DNA of 64,000 nucleotides from Devosia geojensis (GCF_000969415.1 NZ_JZEX01000081.1:38254-102253); one strand, 5' to 3'. Counted from the stretch's first letter, positions 7,349 through 17,851 are shown. Notes: generated by a model from the letters alone, not told the origin. Numbers and translations are program-made.

Positions 7349-7393
7349 ACTCTGACTCCGTTAATCTTGGTTCGAATCCAGGTTCCCCAGCCA
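7349..7393 (+). other. Attachment-site core: 3' half of a tRNA-Gln(CUG) left by integration
   Basis: The stretch reads as a tRNA from the anticodon loop to the CCA end: CTCTGAC loop (anticodon CTG), TCCGT stem, TTAAT variable loop, T-arm CTTGG-TTCGAAT-CCAGG (stem pairs throughout, one G-U), acceptor strand TTCCCCA, G and CCA. Sequence before 7349 does not complete a D-arm or acceptor stem, so this is a fragment rather than a gene. It lies just after the integrase, as expected for the duplicated att core; the intact tRNA should lie left of this window. Confidence 0.75.
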
Positions 7394-7530
7394 CTCTTCT
7401 CCAATAAAATCAATACGTTAGCGCATGTATCAGGCTTGCCGCCTGATCACGCCAGGGATCGCGGCTTGCCTTCTGGCGGGTTTGTGGCACGCTTCGGGTG
7501 TCGAGGCGTCCCTTTCCGGAGGAGGAGAGA

Positions 7531-7785
7531 ATGGGTTTTGACGGCGTGGGGTGGCTGGCGGCCATCATCATAGGCGGCATCGCCGGTTGGCTGGCCAAGC
7601 AGTTCATGAACACCAATACCGGCCTGCTCATGAACATCCTGCTCGGTATCGTCGGTGCGATTCTCGCCAGTCTCGTTCTGGGCCTCTTCGGCATCTCCTT
7701 CGGGGGCTGGATCGGTTATCTGATCGCCGGCTTCATCGGCGCGTGCATCATCATCGCGATCGGGCGAGCGGTCACCAGCCGGTAG
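7531..7785 (+). CDS. GlsB/YeaQ/YmgE-family stress-response membrane protein
   Basis: An 84-residue protein starting at the ATG at 7531 behind GGAGGAGAGA. Three hydrophobic segments with Gly-rich turns (WLAAIIIGGIAGWLAKQFM, MNILLGIVGAILASLVLGLF, YLIAGFIGACIIIAIGRAV) match the transglycosylase-associated (Tgly_assoc) family, whose members are often induced by stress but have no proven function. It is the first chromosomal gene beyond the element's att site and stands alone. Confidence 0.85.
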   Translation: MGFDGVGWLAAIIIGGIAGWLAKQFMNTNTGLLMNILLGIVGAILASLVLGLFGISFGGWIGYLIAGFIGACIIIAIGRAVTSR

Positions 7786-7797
7786 ACGGCGTGTCCG

Positions 7798-9312
7798 CTA
7801 TACGGGGATGGCGTAGCTCGACGGGCCGTTGCTGAGGCGGATGGCCTCGGCGGTCAGTTGCGCGGCCCTGGCGGCCTGTTCGTTGGAGATGCCGCTGACG
7901 CTCATGCGCAAGGCGTTGTTGTGGCCGGGGCGGATATAGAACGGCTCGCCCGAGATGAGCAGCACGCCGAGCGTGGCTGCGCGCTCGACGACCTCGGTCG
8001 CAGCAACCCCATATGGCAGGGAAATCCAGACGTTGAGACCGTCACTGCCTGAAACCTGGGCGCCGGACGCAACGAGTTCGGATCGCATGGTCGCAACGAT
8101 CGTATCGCGGCGGATTCTGTAGCTCTCGCGGGCGACATGCAGCGCATCATCGAGCCGGTCGTCGACGAGGGCGCCCGCCAGCACCCGCTGGGAGTGATGG
8201 GACGTCCAGCCGTCGAGCAGGCTCTTGGCCTCGCCCAGCGCATTGGCCAGCCGGGGCCGTGCGATCCCGAGGGCGACCCGCATGTCGGGCGCGATCGATT
8301 TGGCGAAGGTGCGGATGTAGACCGTGCGGTCGCCGACGGCCGTATCCAACAGGGATCCCGGCCGGGTGAGCGCGAGATCGGCGAACTGGTCGTCCTCGAT
8401 CGCCAGCACATGCTGGTGGCGCTGCAGCACCTCTGCGAGCGCGAGCTTGCGCTCGACTGTCCAGGACACGCCGCACGGATTGAGCGCCCGCGGCGTGAAA
8501 AGCGCCGCGATGGCTCCCGCTTCGAGAGCGCGCTCGAGCGAGTGCGGCAGCACGCCATGCTCGTCGAGCGCCATGCCGACGAGGCGGAAGCCCAGATATT
8601 CGAACGCGTCGAAGACGGTCTGGTAGCCGGGCTCCTCGACCGCAACGATCCGTTGCCGGTCCGGCATCAGCCGCCCGGCGATCGAGAGCGCCATCACCAT
8701 CAGCTGCTGGGCCGAATTGCCCACCACCATCTCCTCGACCGCAATGCCATCGCGCGCGAGGCGCGACGCGACGGCTGCCCGCAGCGCCGGAATGGGAGCG
8801 GGACCCGAATATTGCAGGTCGTCGGCCACGACCTCGCTTGCGGCCGCTTTCGTCGCAGCGCGCACGATATCGGTCAGGATGAGGGACGTGTCGGGTTTGC
8901 CGCGCGTGCAATCGAGCGCGTCGGGATAAGCGGCGAGCAGGCGGTTGGCCGAAGCCAGCACGTTGCGGCGGCGCCAGGGCGGGCGGTGGTGGGGTGGCGA
9001 TATCCCCCATCCGGACCTGGCCGGGCTGCCCGCATCGCTTTCGGCTCCGTTCGCGCCGCGCCCGGTGACATAGGTTCCGCGCCCGACCTCGCCATTGATC
9101 TGCCCTTTGACGCGCAGGGCGTTGTAGGCCGCGACGACCGTCGAGGCGCTGACGTTGAGCTCGCGTGACAGCGCCCGCACCGTCGGGAGCCTGGTACCGG
9201 CGGGCAGCGCGCCGTCGGCGATGGCCTCATCGATGGCAGCAGCGATCGCTTCATGGCGTGTCGCCAGCAACGACGCACGCTCGTAGCGCTCCTTCAGGGA
9301 CAGGCTTGTCAA
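7798..9312 (-). CDS. MocR/PdxR-family regulator (GntR HTH fused to aminotransferase domain)
   Basis: A 504-residue fusion protein, apparently with a TTG start. Residues about 15-85 form a GntR-type winged HTH (LPAGTRLPTVRALSRELNVS, then the VVAAYNALRVKGQINGEVGR helix-wing). From about 130 a class I aminotransferase fold follows, with DLQYSGP near the substrate loop, the IEDDQF motif and the PLP lysine K338 in TFAKSIAP. MocR proteins use PLP or an aldimine as signal. It is the last gene of a run SDR-PmoA-MocR separated by 75 and 20 bp, so it probably regulates that operon or the divergent ABC transporter. Confidence 0.88.
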   Translation of the reverse strand: MTSLSLKERYERASLLATRHEAIAAAIDEAIADGALPAGTRLPTVRALSRELNVSASTVVAAYNALRVKGQINGEVGRGTYVTGRGANGAESDAGSPARSGWGISPPHHRPPWRRRNVLASANRLLAAYPDALDCTRGKPDTSLILTDIVRAATKAAASEVVADDLQYSGPAPIPALRAAVASRLARDGIAVEEMVVGNSAQQLMVMALSIAGRLMPDRQRIVAVEEPGYQTVFDAFEYLGFRLVGMALDEHGVLPHSLERALEAGAIAALFTPRALNPCGVSWTVERKLALAEVLQRHQHVLAIEDDQFADLALTRPGSLLDTAVGDRTVYIRTFAKSIAPDMRVALGIARPRLANALGEAKSLLDGWTSHHSQRVLAGALVDDRLDDALHVARESYRIRRDTIVATMRSELVASGAQVSGSDGLNVWISLPYGVAATEVVERAATLGVLLISGEPFYIRPGHNNALRMSVSGISNEQAARAAQLTAEAIRLSNGPSSYAIPV

Positions 9313-9332
9313 ATGTTAACCTGCTGACTCTG

Positions 9333-10175
9333 TTACAACTGCTCTGCCGTCGCCATCTCGGCGAAGTCTTTCCAGACGCGCTGGATATCGTCCGGAACAA
9401 TTGGCCCGGTGAACGTCAGCACGCGGAACCGATAGGTCTCTGCGGAACCGGACTCGATCTTCCAGCTCTCTGCTATCACGCGGCTCGGGGAAATCCCAAA
9501 TTCGTTGTCCACCCGCCATGTGGTGGGATGGGCAGGATTGGAGGGATGGTCCATGATCGCCATGCCGGCCCCGTCCGAGCGGCCGTCTATCGGCATCCAG
9601 ACGGACTGCCAGTCGGCACGCTGCTTCTCTCCGTCCTTGTCGGCAAGCCCGTTGCTGTTGAGGGCGCGTGCGCCCTTCTCGGGGGTCCAGGGCATGCGCA
9701 GGAACAGCCCGCCGGCCATGAACTGACCGATGACGACATCCTCCAGCGCATTGAGCGTCCAGGTCAGATCGAAGACATAGAGCTCGTTTTCCACCGCCAG
9801 GGACCAGCCCTGCACCTCATCGATGAGCGGCGTTCCGTCCGGGTGAGTCCAGCGGTTGGCGATCGTCCAGCGGGCCGTGTTGCCCGATGCGACCGGCTCG
9901 CCCAGCAGGCGCGGCGCGAAATCGCCGTCCTGCGGCTCGTCGCGCCAGAAGCCGACGCCGTTGACGAGGTTGAACCCCGTGTAGAGCCCGCGCTGCCAGG
10001 GGTGGTGCCCGGGCCGGTCCTCGGTGAGGATGCCGTTTCCGTCGGGCGCGACGATCGGATGAATCGTCGGCCGCGCCGCCGCGGGGATGCGGTGGACCAG
10101 CACCTCCTGGCCGTTGCCGCGGGCGATGACCAGGTTTTCCCGGTCCTGGCTGACCGTTATCGTGATTTCGGACAT
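9333..10175 (-). CDS. PmoA-family (DUF6807) protein
   Basis: A 280-residue protein matching proteins annotated as PmoA family/DUF6807. Recognisable stretches are HPIVAPDGNGILTEDRPGHH, then PWQRGLYTGFNLVNGVGFWR, the conserved H-P-x-x-x-P-x-G-x-x-x-T-[ED]-x-x-P-x-D/G-H-x-x-H-x-G-[LI] core, and the later DHPSNPAHPTTW. No signal peptide is visible. Despite the name these are not methane monooxygenase subunits; they are usually encoded with carbohydrate catabolic dehydrogenases, and the exact activity is unknown. Here it sits between an SDR and a MocR regulator. Confidence 0.8.
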   Translation of the reverse strand: MSEITITVSQDRENLVIARGNGQEVLVHRIPAAARPTIHPIVAPDGNGILTEDRPGHHPWQRGLYTGFNLVNGVGFWRDEPQDGDFAPRLLGEPVASGNTARWTIANRWTHPDGTPLIDEVQGWSLAVENELYVFDLTWTLNALEDVVIGQFMAGGLFLRMPWTPEKGARALNSNGLADKDGEKQRADWQSVWMPIDGRSDGAGMAIMDHPSNPAHPTTWRVDNEFGISPSRVIAESWKIESGSAETYRFRVLTFTGPIVPDDIQRVWKDFAEMATAEQL

Positions 10176-10250
10176 GTCGTTTCTCTGGCGGGCTTCCGGA
10201 TTGGCGAGGCGCGCGGAGCCTCGGGCCCCACGCGCCTCGAAGGGCTTCCT

Positions 10251-11042
10251 TTAGTCACGCAGCCCCGTGATGCCGCCGTCGATGTTGAAGTCCGCCCCGG
10301 TGACGTAGGAGGCCTCGTCGCTCGCCAGCCACAGGATGGCATAAGCTTGCTCGACTGGCTCCGCCTGACGGTTGAGCAACGTGTGCGGCGCGCCGGCGGC
10401 GCGCATCTCTGCCTCGATTTCCGCATAGGGCCGGCCGGTGGCCTTGACCCGGTTGTTGATGTGGAAATTGGTCAGCGTCGGCCCGGGCGAGATGGCGTTG
10501 ACGCGGATGTTCTGGTGTGCGTGGTCGCACGCCATCGAACGGGTCAGGGCCAGCACGCCGGCCTTGGTGGCGTCGTAGAGCCCCATGCCCTTTCGCCCCA
10601 CGGTTGCGTTGGCGGACGAGACGGTGACGATGCTGCCGCCGCCGTTCTCGATCATCTTCGGGATCGCGTATTTGCAGCAATGCGCCACGGCGAGCAAGTT
10701 GGCGCCGAGGATGAAGTTCCAGTCATCCATAGTGGCCTCGGGAATGGTTCCACGCACCCGGACGGCCGCCACATTGGCCAGCACATCGAGCTTGCCGAAC
10801 CGGGAGACTGTCGCGTCGACTGCCGCCTTCGCCTGCTCCTCCTGGTCGAGGCGGGCGATGGTGTAGGCGACGGATTGCCCGGACGGGTCGATCGCCTTCG
10901 AAACGCGCTGACTGGCCTCCTCATTGAGGTCGACGATCATCACCTTAGCGCCTTCGCGCACGAACAGGCGGACGGTCTCCTCACCAATGCCGCCGGCGCC
11001 TCCTGTAACGATGGCGACCTTGCCTGCTAACCGATCTCCCAT
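10251..11042 (-). CDS. Short-chain dehydrogenase/reductase, classical type
   Basis: A 263-residue classical SDR. The NAD(P)-binding glycine motif TGGAGGIG is at 13-20, an acidic residue ending strand 2 (IVDLN, about D38) suggests NAD preference, the active-site serines lie at 142-143 (VSS), and the Y156-x-x-x-K160 pair is in YDATK. The usual N-N-A-G is changed to NVAA at about 90-93. The C-terminus ends in G-A-D-F-N-I-D-G-G, typical of the FabG-like group. It is the first gene of the operon facing the ABC transporter and probably oxidises a hydroxyl of the imported compound. Confidence 0.88.
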   Translation of the reverse strand: MGDRLAGKVAIVTGGAGGIGEETVRLFVREGAKVMIVDLNEEASQRVSKAIDPSGQSVAYTIARLDQEEQAKAAVDATVSRFGKLDVLANVAAVRVRGTIPEATMDDWNFILGANLLAVAHCCKYAIPKMIENGGGSIVTVSSANATVGRKGMGLYDATKAGVLALTRSMACDHAHQNIRVNAISPGPTLTNFHINNRVKATGRPYAEIEAEMRAAGAPHTLLNRQAEPVEQAYAILWLASDEASYVTGADFNIDGGITGLRD

Positions 11043-11408
11043 GGTGGTGCTCCTCCCAATACCGGCTCATATCCGGACATAACAATATCAGAACAATTCT
11101 GAATGCATTGTCAGTATAATGTGGAGCTTCCGACTGTCAAATCGGAAACTTGAGAAACTATTTTCTCTATAAATATCAGCACTATAATCCGAAAAATGCT
11201 CGAAATTCCGGCGAAGACGATCTGTGAACGGTTGACTTCCCCGTCTCCCGCACAATAGCTTCAAGCGTCGGGTGTGCTGACAATTGTTACAGTACAAAGC
11301 CAAAAGGCCGAGCCATCCGAACCGCTGGAGTGGGCGTCACCGTCTCCAGTGGAGGAGAGGAACGTGACGCGACAGGCACTCAGCGAGGTGCCTAAAGGGA
11401 GGAGAAGG
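11043..11408. promoter_or_regulatory. Divergent promoter region between SDR operon and ABC importer
   Basis: This 366-bp gap is AT-richer than its surroundings and holds the promoters of both divergent operons. It contains short symmetric sequences: CAGAA-CAA-TTCTG (11090-11102) and ACAATTGT (11280-11287, in CTGACAATTGTTACAG). A similar sequence, CTGACTCTGTTACAAC, occurs just upstream of the MocR start (9324-9339). These are candidate regulator sites only; no -35/-10 pair can be fixed with certainty. Confidence 0.4.
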
Positions 11409-13397
11409 ATGACTCAGGACGAGACGTTCCTGCGCCGGTCGGGCATGACCCGCCGCCAGTTCAATCTCATGTTCTCGGGCGCCGTCGCGGGTTCGGTCGT
11501 GTTGCCGACTCTCGTCAAGCCCGCCTACGCCCAGCCGACCCAATTCAACGAAGCGCCCATGCTGGCCGAGCGCGTCGCAGCCGGCGAACTTCCACCGGTC
11601 GCCGAACGCTTGCCGCCCAATCCGGTCGTTGTCACGCCGACCAACGAGATCGGCACTTATGGCGGGCGCATGTTCGGCGCCGGGCGGGCGCCGGAGACGG
11701 CCAACGATCTGCAGATCGGCCAGGTGGCAGGCCTGTTCCGCTATTCGAACGACCTGAACGAAATCTATCCGGAACTGGCGGAAGGCTACCAGTTCAACGA
11801 TGATTTCACCGAGTGCACGATCACCCTGCGCCCGGGGATCAAGTGGTCGGACGGAGAGCCGTTCACCGTCGATGACATCGTCTTCTATTTCGAGGACTGG
11901 CAGTACGACAGCGACCTGCTCCCAGTGCCGTCAGCCACGCTGATGGCGGGCGGCGAACTCTTCAGCCTGGAAAAGCTCGACGACCACACCATCAAGTTCG
12001 GCTTTGCCGTGCCGCATCCGGCGTTCAGCATCATACACTTCTCCGGCGGGCCGTCGGAGCCCTTCCGTCCGGCGCATTACCTTCGCCAGTTCCATCCGAA
12101 GTACAATCCGGATGCGGCTGCCGAAGCGACGGCGGCGGGGTTCAACTCCTGGCAGACCCGCTTCACCAACCGCGCGAACAGCGCCGGCGGCTCCTTCCAC
12201 AACGGCGCCAGCAATATCGACATGCCGGTGCTCTCGCCCTGGATTCCGACCTCGGTCGACAGCCAGAGGCAGCAGTACGAGCGCAATCCGTATTTCTTCA
12301 AAGTTGATACGGAGGGCAACCAGCTTCCCTATGTCGACTACATGACGGTCGAATATGCCAGCAACGCCGAGGTCATGAACCTCAAGGCGGTCTCCGGCGA
12401 ACTATCCGTCGCCGGCATGGATATTCAGCTTTCCAACTTCCCCATCATCCGTAGGGGAGAGGAAACGGGGAACTACAAGACGAAGCTCGTCTACAGCGAG
12501 CGCGGCTCAGACGTCTGCCTGGCGTTCAACCAGATCCACCCCGATCCGGTGCTGTCCAAGTTGTTCACCGACGTGCGCTTCCGCCAAGCCATGTCGCTCG
12601 GCATCAATCGCACGGAGATCAACGAACTGGTCTTTCTGGGCCAGGGTACAATCCGGCAGGCGACGGTCAACGAGTCGGCGAGCTTTTTCGAGCCGCGATG
12701 GGCGGAGCACTACGTTGCGTACGATCCGGACGCAGCCAATGCCCTGCTCGACGAAATCGGGCTCAGCGAGCGCAACGCCGACGGCGTCCGCCTGCGTGAA
12801 GATGGCGTTCCCCTCACCTTCCAGTTGGAATTCCTGCCGCATGAGGGCCCCAAGACCGAGGTCTGCGAATTGGTCGTCAAGCACTGGCAGGCGCTGGGCA
12901 TACAGGTGCAAGCCGCAGCGCGAGAGCGCAGCTACCTGATCGAACGGCTCGATGCCCAGCAGCAGGATGCCACCGCCTGGCATGCCGATCGCCTTCTCGA
13001 ACGGCCAGCCTACGCCTACGGCCTCATCGGCAAGATGGGCCCCGGCGGCGACTCCATCGTCCGGTACGGCAAGCTCTGGCAGGACTGGTTCAATTCCGGC
13101 GGCGAACGCGGGACCGAGCCGCCCCAGGAGGCAAAGGACCTGCGGGCAGCCTATGTGGCCTGGCAGGAGACCGAGTTCGGTTCCGACGCGTACATGGCGG
13201 CGGCCAAGCAGGTCTACGACCTGACCACCGAAACGCTCTGGGTCATCGGCACCGTCGGCCAGTCCCCGCAGCCGGTCATCGTGCGCAACGACATGGGCAA
13301 CGTCTTCAGGGACGGTGACGAGACCCGGTTCTGGTGGGGCGCCGCCAACTGGTTCTGGCACACCCTCAGCCCCGAGCAGTGGTACATCAAGGCCTGA
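11409..13397 (+). CDS. ABC transporter substrate-binding protein, oligopeptide/SBP_bac_5 family, Tat-exported
   Basis: A 662-residue periplasmic binding protein from the ATG at 11409, preceded by GGGAGGAGAAGG. The N-terminus has a twin-arginine signal (GMTRRQFNLMFSGAVAG) with cleavage near AYAQ. The mature part shows family-5 features: the PELAEGYQFNDDFTECTITL motif followed by R-P-G-I-K-W-S-D-G-E-P-F-T-V-D-D-[IV], and the later DVRFRQAMSLGINR. It is about 100 residues longer than DppA/OppA, as in a Rhizobiales subgroup often linked to carbohydrate loci. It should capture the substrate for the two permeases and two ATPases that follow. Confidence 0.9.
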   Translation: MTQDETFLRRSGMTRRQFNLMFSGAVAGSVVLPTLVKPAYAQPTQFNEAPMLAERVAAGELPPVAERLPPNPVVVTPTNEIGTYGGRMFGAGRAPETANDLQIGQVAGLFRYSNDLNEIYPELAEGYQFNDDFTECTITLRPGIKWSDGEPFTVDDIVFYFEDWQYDSDLLPVPSATLMAGGELFSLEKLDDHTIKFGFAVPHPAFSIIHFSGGPSEPFRPAHYLRQFHPKYNPDAAAEATAAGFNSWQTRFTNRANSAGGSFHNGASNIDMPVLSPWIPTSVDSQRQQYERNPYFFKVDTEGNQLPYVDYMTVEYASNAEVMNLKAVSGELSVAGMDIQLSNFPIIRRGEETGNYKTKLVYSERGSDVCLAFNQIHPDPVLSKLFTDVRFRQAMSLGINRTEINELVFLGQGTIRQATVNESASFFEPRWAEHYVAYDPDAANALLDEIGLSERNADGVRLREDGVPLTFQLEFLPHEGPKTEVCELVVKHWQALGIQVQAAARERSYLIERLDAQQQDATAWHADRLLERPAYAYGLIGKMGPGGDSIVRYGKLWQDWFNSGGERGTEPPQEAKDLRAAYVAWQETEFGSDAYMAAAKQVYDLTTETLWVIGTVGQSPQPVIVRNDMGNVFRDGDETRFWWGAANWFWHTLSPEQWYIKA

Positions 13398-13466
13398 CGG
13401 CCAACCACGCAAGCATCCGCGCCGTCCTGGCGCGGATGTCCACCCAAGTCCTGCGGGAGGTGCTCA

Positions 13467-14450
13467 GTGGGCCGGTACATCATCCAGCGCATCGTGCTGA
13501 CCATTCCGACGATCTTTGCCATCTCGATCGTCTCGTTCGTCATCATCCAGCTGCCGCCGGGGGACTTCCTCACGGCCTATATCACCACGCTGGAATCGGG
13601 CGGCCAGGTCGTCGACCAGGCGCAGATCGACGCCCTGCGCAACCAGTACGGGTTGGGCGAGCCGGTCCATATCCAGTACCTGAAATGGATCTCGCGCACC
13701 CTCGTCGGGGATTTCGGCTATTCGTTCCAGTGGCAGCGCCCCGTCTCCGAGCTGATCGGGGAGCGCATGCTGATGACGATCATCCTGTCCGTCGCCTCGC
13801 TGCTGCTCGTGTGGGCGATCTCCCTGCCGATCGGCATCTATTCGGCCGTCAAGCAGTACTCGCCGGGCGATTACTTCTTCACCTTCATCAGCTTCATCGG
13901 CCTTGGCATACCGAACTTCCTGCTGGCGCTGGTGCTGATGTGGTGGGCCTACTCCTATCTCGGCATGTCGGTCGGCGGGTTGTTCTCCCAGCAATATGCC
14001 GATGCGCCGTGGAGCCTGGCGCGCGTGCTCGACCTGCTTGCGCATCTCTGGATCCCGGCCATCGTTCTTGCCGTCGGCGGCATAGCGGGCCTCATCCGCA
14101 TCATGCGCGCCAACCTCCTCGACGAGCTGCCGCGCCTCTACGTCACCACCGCCCGCGCCAAGGGCATGAAGGAAGGCCGGCTCGTGCTCAAATACCCCGT
14201 GCGCGTGGCGCTCAATCCCTTCGTCAGCACCATCGGCTGGACCCTGCCGGGACTCGTCTCGGGCTCGATCATCGTCTCGGTGGTGCTCAACCTGCCCACC
14301 ACCGGACCGATGCTGCTGACCGCCCTGCAATCGCAGGACATGTACCTGGCCGGCGCCATCCTGCTGCTCCTGAGCGTGCTGACCGTCATCGGCACACTGA
14401 TTTCCGACATCCTGCTTGCGTGGCTCGATCCGCGCATCCGGTTCAACTGA
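13467..14450 (+). CDS. ABC transporter permease, DppB/OppB type
   Basis: A 327-residue permease with a GTG start behind GGGAGGTGCTCA. It begins with the diagnostic MGRYIIQRIVLTIPTIFAIS segment, has the periplasmic NQYGLGEPVHIQYLKWI motif, and six membrane spans. The cytoplasmic EAA loop is VTTARAKGMKEGRLVLKYPV (about 226-245), which contacts the ATPases. It pairs with the next permease to form the pore of the importer; the five transporter genes are contiguous and in the same direction. Confidence 0.92.
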   Translation: MGRYIIQRIVLTIPTIFAISIVSFVIIQLPPGDFLTAYITTLESGGQVVDQAQIDALRNQYGLGEPVHIQYLKWISRTLVGDFGYSFQWQRPVSELIGERMLMTIILSVASLLLVWAISLPIGIYSAVKQYSPGDYFFTFISFIGLGIPNFLLALVLMWWAYSYLGMSVGGLFSQQYADAPWSLARVLDLLAHLWIPAIVLAVGGIAGLIRIMRANLLDELPRLYVTTARAKGMKEGRLVLKYPVRVALNPFVSTIGWTLPGLVSGSIIVSVVLNLPTTGPMLLTALQSQDMYLAGAILLLLSVLTVIGTLISDILLAWLDPRIRFN

Positions 14451-14463
14451 GAAAGGAACAGCG

Positions 14464-15651
14464 ATGCTTCGCCGTATCCTTGGTCGAGGACAGCCCGTCG
14501 CGGCCGGCGTTCCCGCCGCAACCGCCGAGCCGACGCAACCGCTCGAGACGGAAACCGAAAAGCACGACTATGCCGTCGCCTCCGAATGGGAGCTGATGTG
14601 GTACAAGTTCAAGCGCCACCGGCTCGCGCTGATCTGCGGCGTCGTCGTCCTCCTGCTCTATGTCGTCGCCGCCTTCGTCGAGTTCATCGCTCCCTACAAT
14701 CCGGAAGCGCAGAACCCCGCCGCGGCCTACCAGGCGCCCACGCGCGTCCACTTCGTCGACGCCGAGGGCAACTTCCACCTGCAGCCCTTCGTCTACGGTA
14801 CGACGAGCCAGCGCAACCCCGACACCTTCGAGCTCGAATTCGTCGAGGACACCTCGGTCATCCACCCGCTCCAGCTCTTCGTGCGCGGAGATTCCTACCG
14901 CATGTGGGGCTTGTTCGACGCCAACCTTCACCTCTTCGGGGTCGAGGATCCCAACGTACGCCTCTACCTCCTCGGCGCCGACCGGCAGGGGCGCGACATG
15001 TTCAGCCGCATCGTCCACGGCACGCGCATATCGATGTCGATCGGGCTCGTCGGCGTGGTCATGAGCTTCGTCATCGGCATCGTCGTCGGGGGCATCTCGG
15101 GCTATTTCGGCGGCACGGTCGACCTCGTCGTCCAGCGCATCATCGAGTTCATCCGCTCGATGCCGACGATCCCACTCTGGCTCGGCCTCGCGGCGGCGCT
15201 GCCGGCCGACTGGTCGATATTGCAGATCTACTTCGCCATCACCGTGATCCTGTCGCTGATCGGCTGGACGGGGCTGGCGCAAGTCGTGCGAGGACGCGCC
15301 CTCGCCCTTCGCGAAGAAGACTTCATCATGGCCGCGCGCCTCAGTGGCACCAGCCGCACCAGGATCATCGTGCGGCACATGGTGCCCTCCTTCATGAGCC
15401 ATATCATCGCCGCGCTGACGCTTGCGGTGCCGGAGATGATCATCGCCGAGACGGCGCTGAGCTTCCTCGGCCTTGGGCTGCGCTATCCGGCCATCAGCTG
15501 GGGCGTGCTGCTGCAGGAAGCGCAGAATCTTCGTTCCATCGCGCTTGCCCCGTGGCTGCTGGCGCCCGGCGCCATGGTGGTGATCGCGGTGCTCGCCCTC
15601 AACTTCTTCGGCGACGGTCTGCGCGACGCGGCCGACCCGTACAAGCGCTAG
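14464..15651 (+). CDS. ABC transporter permease, DppC/OppC type with large periplasmic insertion
   Basis: A 395-residue permease from the ATG at 14464 (GAGAAAGGAACAGCG upstream). The N-terminal OppC_N segment (WELMWYKFKRHRLALICGVV) precedes the first membrane span, and the EAA loop reads FIMAARLSGTSRTRIIVRHM. Between span 1 (about residue 75) and the GADRQGRDMFSRIVHGTRIS motif there is an insertion of about 100 residues, roughly doubling the usual periplasmic loop and explaining the length (DppC is about 300). This longer form accompanies long SBPs like the one encoded upstream. Confidence 0.9.
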   Translation: MLRRILGRGQPVAAGVPAATAEPTQPLETETEKHDYAVASEWELMWYKFKRHRLALICGVVVLLLYVVAAFVEFIAPYNPEAQNPAAAYQAPTRVHFVDAEGNFHLQPFVYGTTSQRNPDTFELEFVEDTSVIHPLQLFVRGDSYRMWGLFDANLHLFGVEDPNVRLYLLGADRQGRDMFSRIVHGTRISMSIGLVGVVMSFVIGIVVGGISGYFGGTVDLVVQRIIEFIRSMPTIPLWLGLAAALPADWSILQIYFAITVILSLIGWTGLAQVVRGRALALREEDFIMAARLSGTSRTRIIVRHMVPSFMSHIIAALTLAVPEMIIAETALSFLGLGLRYPAISWGVLLQEAQNLRSIALAPWLLAPGAMVVIAVLALNFFGDGLRDAADPYKR

Positions 15652-15661
15652 GGAGGCAGGG

Positions 15662-16716
<1,055 letters not shown>

Positions 16717-16720
<4 letters not shown>

Positions 16721-17772
16721 GCGTCGCAGAGCAGAACGCCGCCCGATCGTCCGACACCGCGCGCGCCAGGCACCGCCTGCTCGACGTGCGCAAGCTGACC
16801 AAGCACTACCCCATCACCGAGGGCCTGCTGCGGCGCGAGGTGGCCCGCGTGCGCGCCGTCGACGACGTGACCTTTCACGTCGATACCGGCGAGACATTGG
16901 GGCTCGTCGGCGAAAGCGGTTGCGGCAAGACCTCGACCGGCCGCTGCCTGCTGCGCGCCATCGATCCGACCTCGGGCGAAATGGTCTTCGACTACGGCGA
17001 CGGGCGCGTGGTCGATATCGCCAAGCTGGAAGGCCGGGCGCTGAAGGACCTGCGCAAGGACATGCAGATGGTGTTCCAGGACCCGTTCTCGTCCCTGAAC
17101 CCGCGCTGGACCCTTCTCGACCTCGTCGGCGAGCCGCTCGTCGCCTTCCGCGTCGCCAAGGGGCGCGAGCTCGAGGACCGCGTCGCCGAGCTGCTGCGCC
17201 GCGTCGGGCTGCGGCCCGAATACCTGCGGCGCTATCCGCACGCCTTCTCGGGCGGCGAGCGCCAGCGCATCAGCATCGCGCGGGCCCTGGCGCTCAATCC
17301 GCGCCTCGTCGTTGCCGACGAGCCGGTCTCGGCGCTCGACGTGTCGGTGCGCGCCCAGACGCTCAATCTCCTGGAAGACCTGCAGCAGGAACTCGGGCTG
17401 ACCTACATCTTCATCTCGCACGACCTCAGCGTCGTGCAGCACATCTGCGACCGGGTCGTCGTCATGTATGTCGGTCAGGTGGTCGAGGTCGCCGACACCT
17501 CCAGCCTCTTCTTCACGCCGAAGCACCCCTACACCGAGGCGCTGCTCTCGGCGGTGCCCAAGCCCGATCCCGATCTCGCCTCCAGCCGTATCGTGCTGAA
17601 GGGCGAGGTCGCCGATCCCAGCAACGTGCCCAAGGGCTGCGCGTTTCATCCACGCTGCCCTTACGCCGTCGATCACTGCCGGCAGGTCGAGCCCAAGCTC
17701 GAGACGCTCGGCGACGGCCGGCAGGTCCGTTGCCACAGGGCGCATGAGCTCAGCCTTTCGGGAGTAGAATAG
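16717..17772 (+). CDS. ABC transporter ATP-binding protein, DppF/OppF type
   Basis: A 351-residue ATPase from the ATG at 16717 in an ATGA overlap. Walker A is GESGCGKT (65-72), the Q-loop [16 protein letters not shown] is typical of OppF, and the signature FSGGERQR and Walker [14 protein letters not shown] follow. The C-terminus again has the cysteine motif ([16 protein letters not shown]). With the preceding OppD-like protein it forms the heterodimeric motor of the importer and closes the transporter block; the next gene begins 79 bp on. Confidence 0.92.
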
Positions 17773-17851
17773 CGTGATATTCCCCGGATCAGTGCGGCGG
17801 GGCGCCGGCGCGCGTCCGGTTCGTTCGTAAGTACCACGGAGCTACAGGCCT

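Noticed and set aside
7341..7393. A complete tRNA-Gln gene beside the integrase
   Set aside because: The 5' acceptor strand and D-arm are absent upstream of 7349, and one anticodon-stem pair is broken; only the 3' half is present.
9165..11030. A 621-codon plus-strand open frame opposite mocR, pmoA and the SDR
   Set aside because: Antisense to three well-supported genes, without ribosome-binding site or recognisable family.
9324..11292. Similar sequences CTGACTCTGTTACAAC (near mocR) and CTGACAATTGTTACAG (before the ABC importer) as a MocR-binding motif
   Set aside because: The first overlaps the pmoA stop codon and the spacing differs by one base; two loose matches do not establish an operator.
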